From an uncultured Chloroflexota bacterium (GTDB lineage Bacteria > Chloroflexota > Limnocylindria > Limnocylindrales > CSP1-4): 6,477 nucleotides of DNA. This document shows, piece by piece, positions 6,070 to 6,477 of this stretch; positions within the stretch are counted from its first letter, which is position 1, and every line of letters begins with the position of its first letter. The translations under genes were made by a program, and so were the position numbers. The stretch covers positions 1 to 6,477 of the forward strand of contig CAIYQJ010000202.1 in the NCBI GenBank assembly GCA_903928275.1, read 5' to 3'. The notes under the pieces were generated by a model. That model had not been told where the DNA came from. It ran no database searches and worked only from the letters and a program-made list of their open reading frames with translations.

Positions 6070-6477
6070 ATGCCCGCTTCGGATCCCGTCCAGAGAGCGC
6101 GCGGTCGCCGGCCGACGGCGGCTCCGCCGCCGCCCCGGCTCGGCCCCTCGACCGCCCCGCCCGTCCTCGTGGAGCAGCGCCGCGGTTCCACGGTGGAGAG
6201 CCGTCACCGCGGCCACGTCGTGGAGGTCGACGGCGCCGGGGCGGTGGTCCGCGCGATCGGCGATCCCGACACGGTGGTGATCCTGCACTCCGCAGTGAAG
6301 CCGTTCGCGCTCGTCGCGCTGCTCGAGGCGGGCGGCGCCGAAGCGTTCGACCTGTCGCCGGCCGAGATCGCCGTCATGGCGAGCAGCCACTCGGGCGAGG
6401 ACGTGCACGTCCGGACGATCCAGTCCGCTCGGCGCCGGGCGCGCGTGAGCCAGTCCCTCATCGCATGTGGCTCCGAC
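6070..6477 (+). CDS. Asparaginase II-family protein, N-terminal part (runs off the window)
   Basis: The first 136 codons of an open frame that continues past the right edge. From residue 32 the product fits the 'asparaginase II' family (the Rhizobium etli AnsA-type, unrelated to E. coli asparaginases): LVEQRRGSTVESRHRGHVV (33-51), a GDPD turn (64-67), HSAVKPF (73-79), EAGGAEAFDLSPAEIAVMAS (86-105) and SSHSGE (105-110). These proteins are thought to hydrolyse L-asparagine to aspartate and ammonia. The SAxKPF and SHSGE blocks are the family's best-conserved parts, and both are present. Residues 1-31 are a Pro/Arg/Ala-rich leader not expected in the family. ATG 6070 is the first ATG in frame; GTG 6169 (residue 34) would start almost at the family boundary but has no ribosome-binding site. 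Divergent from upp. Full length and remaining active-site residues cannot be checked here. Confidence 0.85.
   Translation, partial: MPASDPVQRARGRRPTAAPPPPRLGPSTAPPVLVEQRRGSTVESRHRGHVVEVDGAGAVVRAIGDPDTVVILHSAVKPFALVALLEAGGAEAFDLSPAEIAVMASSHSGEDVHVRTIQSARRRARVSQSLIACGSD

Noticed and set aside
6059..6280. + strand frame starting at ATG 6059 (73 codons)
   Set aside because: It overlaps the asparaginase-family frame from 6070, which has clear conserved blocks. Its own product is Arg/Pro/Trp-rich with no similarity recognised.
5602..6408. - strand frame of 268 codons crossing upp, the divergent region and the asparaginase gene
   Set aside because: It spans genes on both strands in a frame different from upp, and its translation is Arg-dominated, as expected for a shadow.

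Overview
The window is a very GC-rich, tightly packed bacterial segment. Codon third positions are mostly G or C, and start codons include GTG and probably TTG. No tRNA, rRNA, insertion sequence, CRISPR array or phage gene is visible. Composition, gene style and a FUSC-type membrane protein would fit a high-GC Chloroflexota (for example the Limnocylindria group) or an actinobacterium. This is inference from general appearance, and no gene here settles it.

Left block (1-4120, + strand): a phosphate-transport operon, pstC-pstA-pstB, with genes overlapping or nearly touching. A fourth gene overlaps pstB by 4 bases (ATGA). It encodes a lipoprotein that looks like an NMT1/THI5 (SsuA/ThiY/TauA-type) solute-binding protein, not PstS and not PhoU. 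PstS is not in the window; it could lie just left of position 1. PstC and PstA form the inner-membrane channel and PstB is the ATPase. The lipoprotein would be anchored outside the membrane, where a binding protein would dock. This arrangement is the most unusual thing in the window.

Middle block (4121-5963, - strand): converging on the pst operon are upp (uracil phosphoribosyltransferase, pyrimidine salvage) and, 54 bases downstream of it, a two-half FUSC-family membrane protein of unknown substrate. GC-rich dyads sit in the upp-FUSC spacer and in the 28-base convergent gap.

Right block (5964-6477): a 106-base divergent control region separates upp from the start of an asparaginase-II-family gene (+ strand) that runs off the right edge. 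This region holds a clear ribosome-binding site for upp. It also holds a 7+7 bp dyad next to a TATGCT -10-like hexamer, spaced so that transcription of the asparaginase gene could begin at its own ATG (a leaderless message).

The pstCAB, upp and asparaginase genes are recognisable housekeeping or nutrient functions. The identities of the lipoprotein's ligand and the FUSC substrate cannot be read from the sequence.
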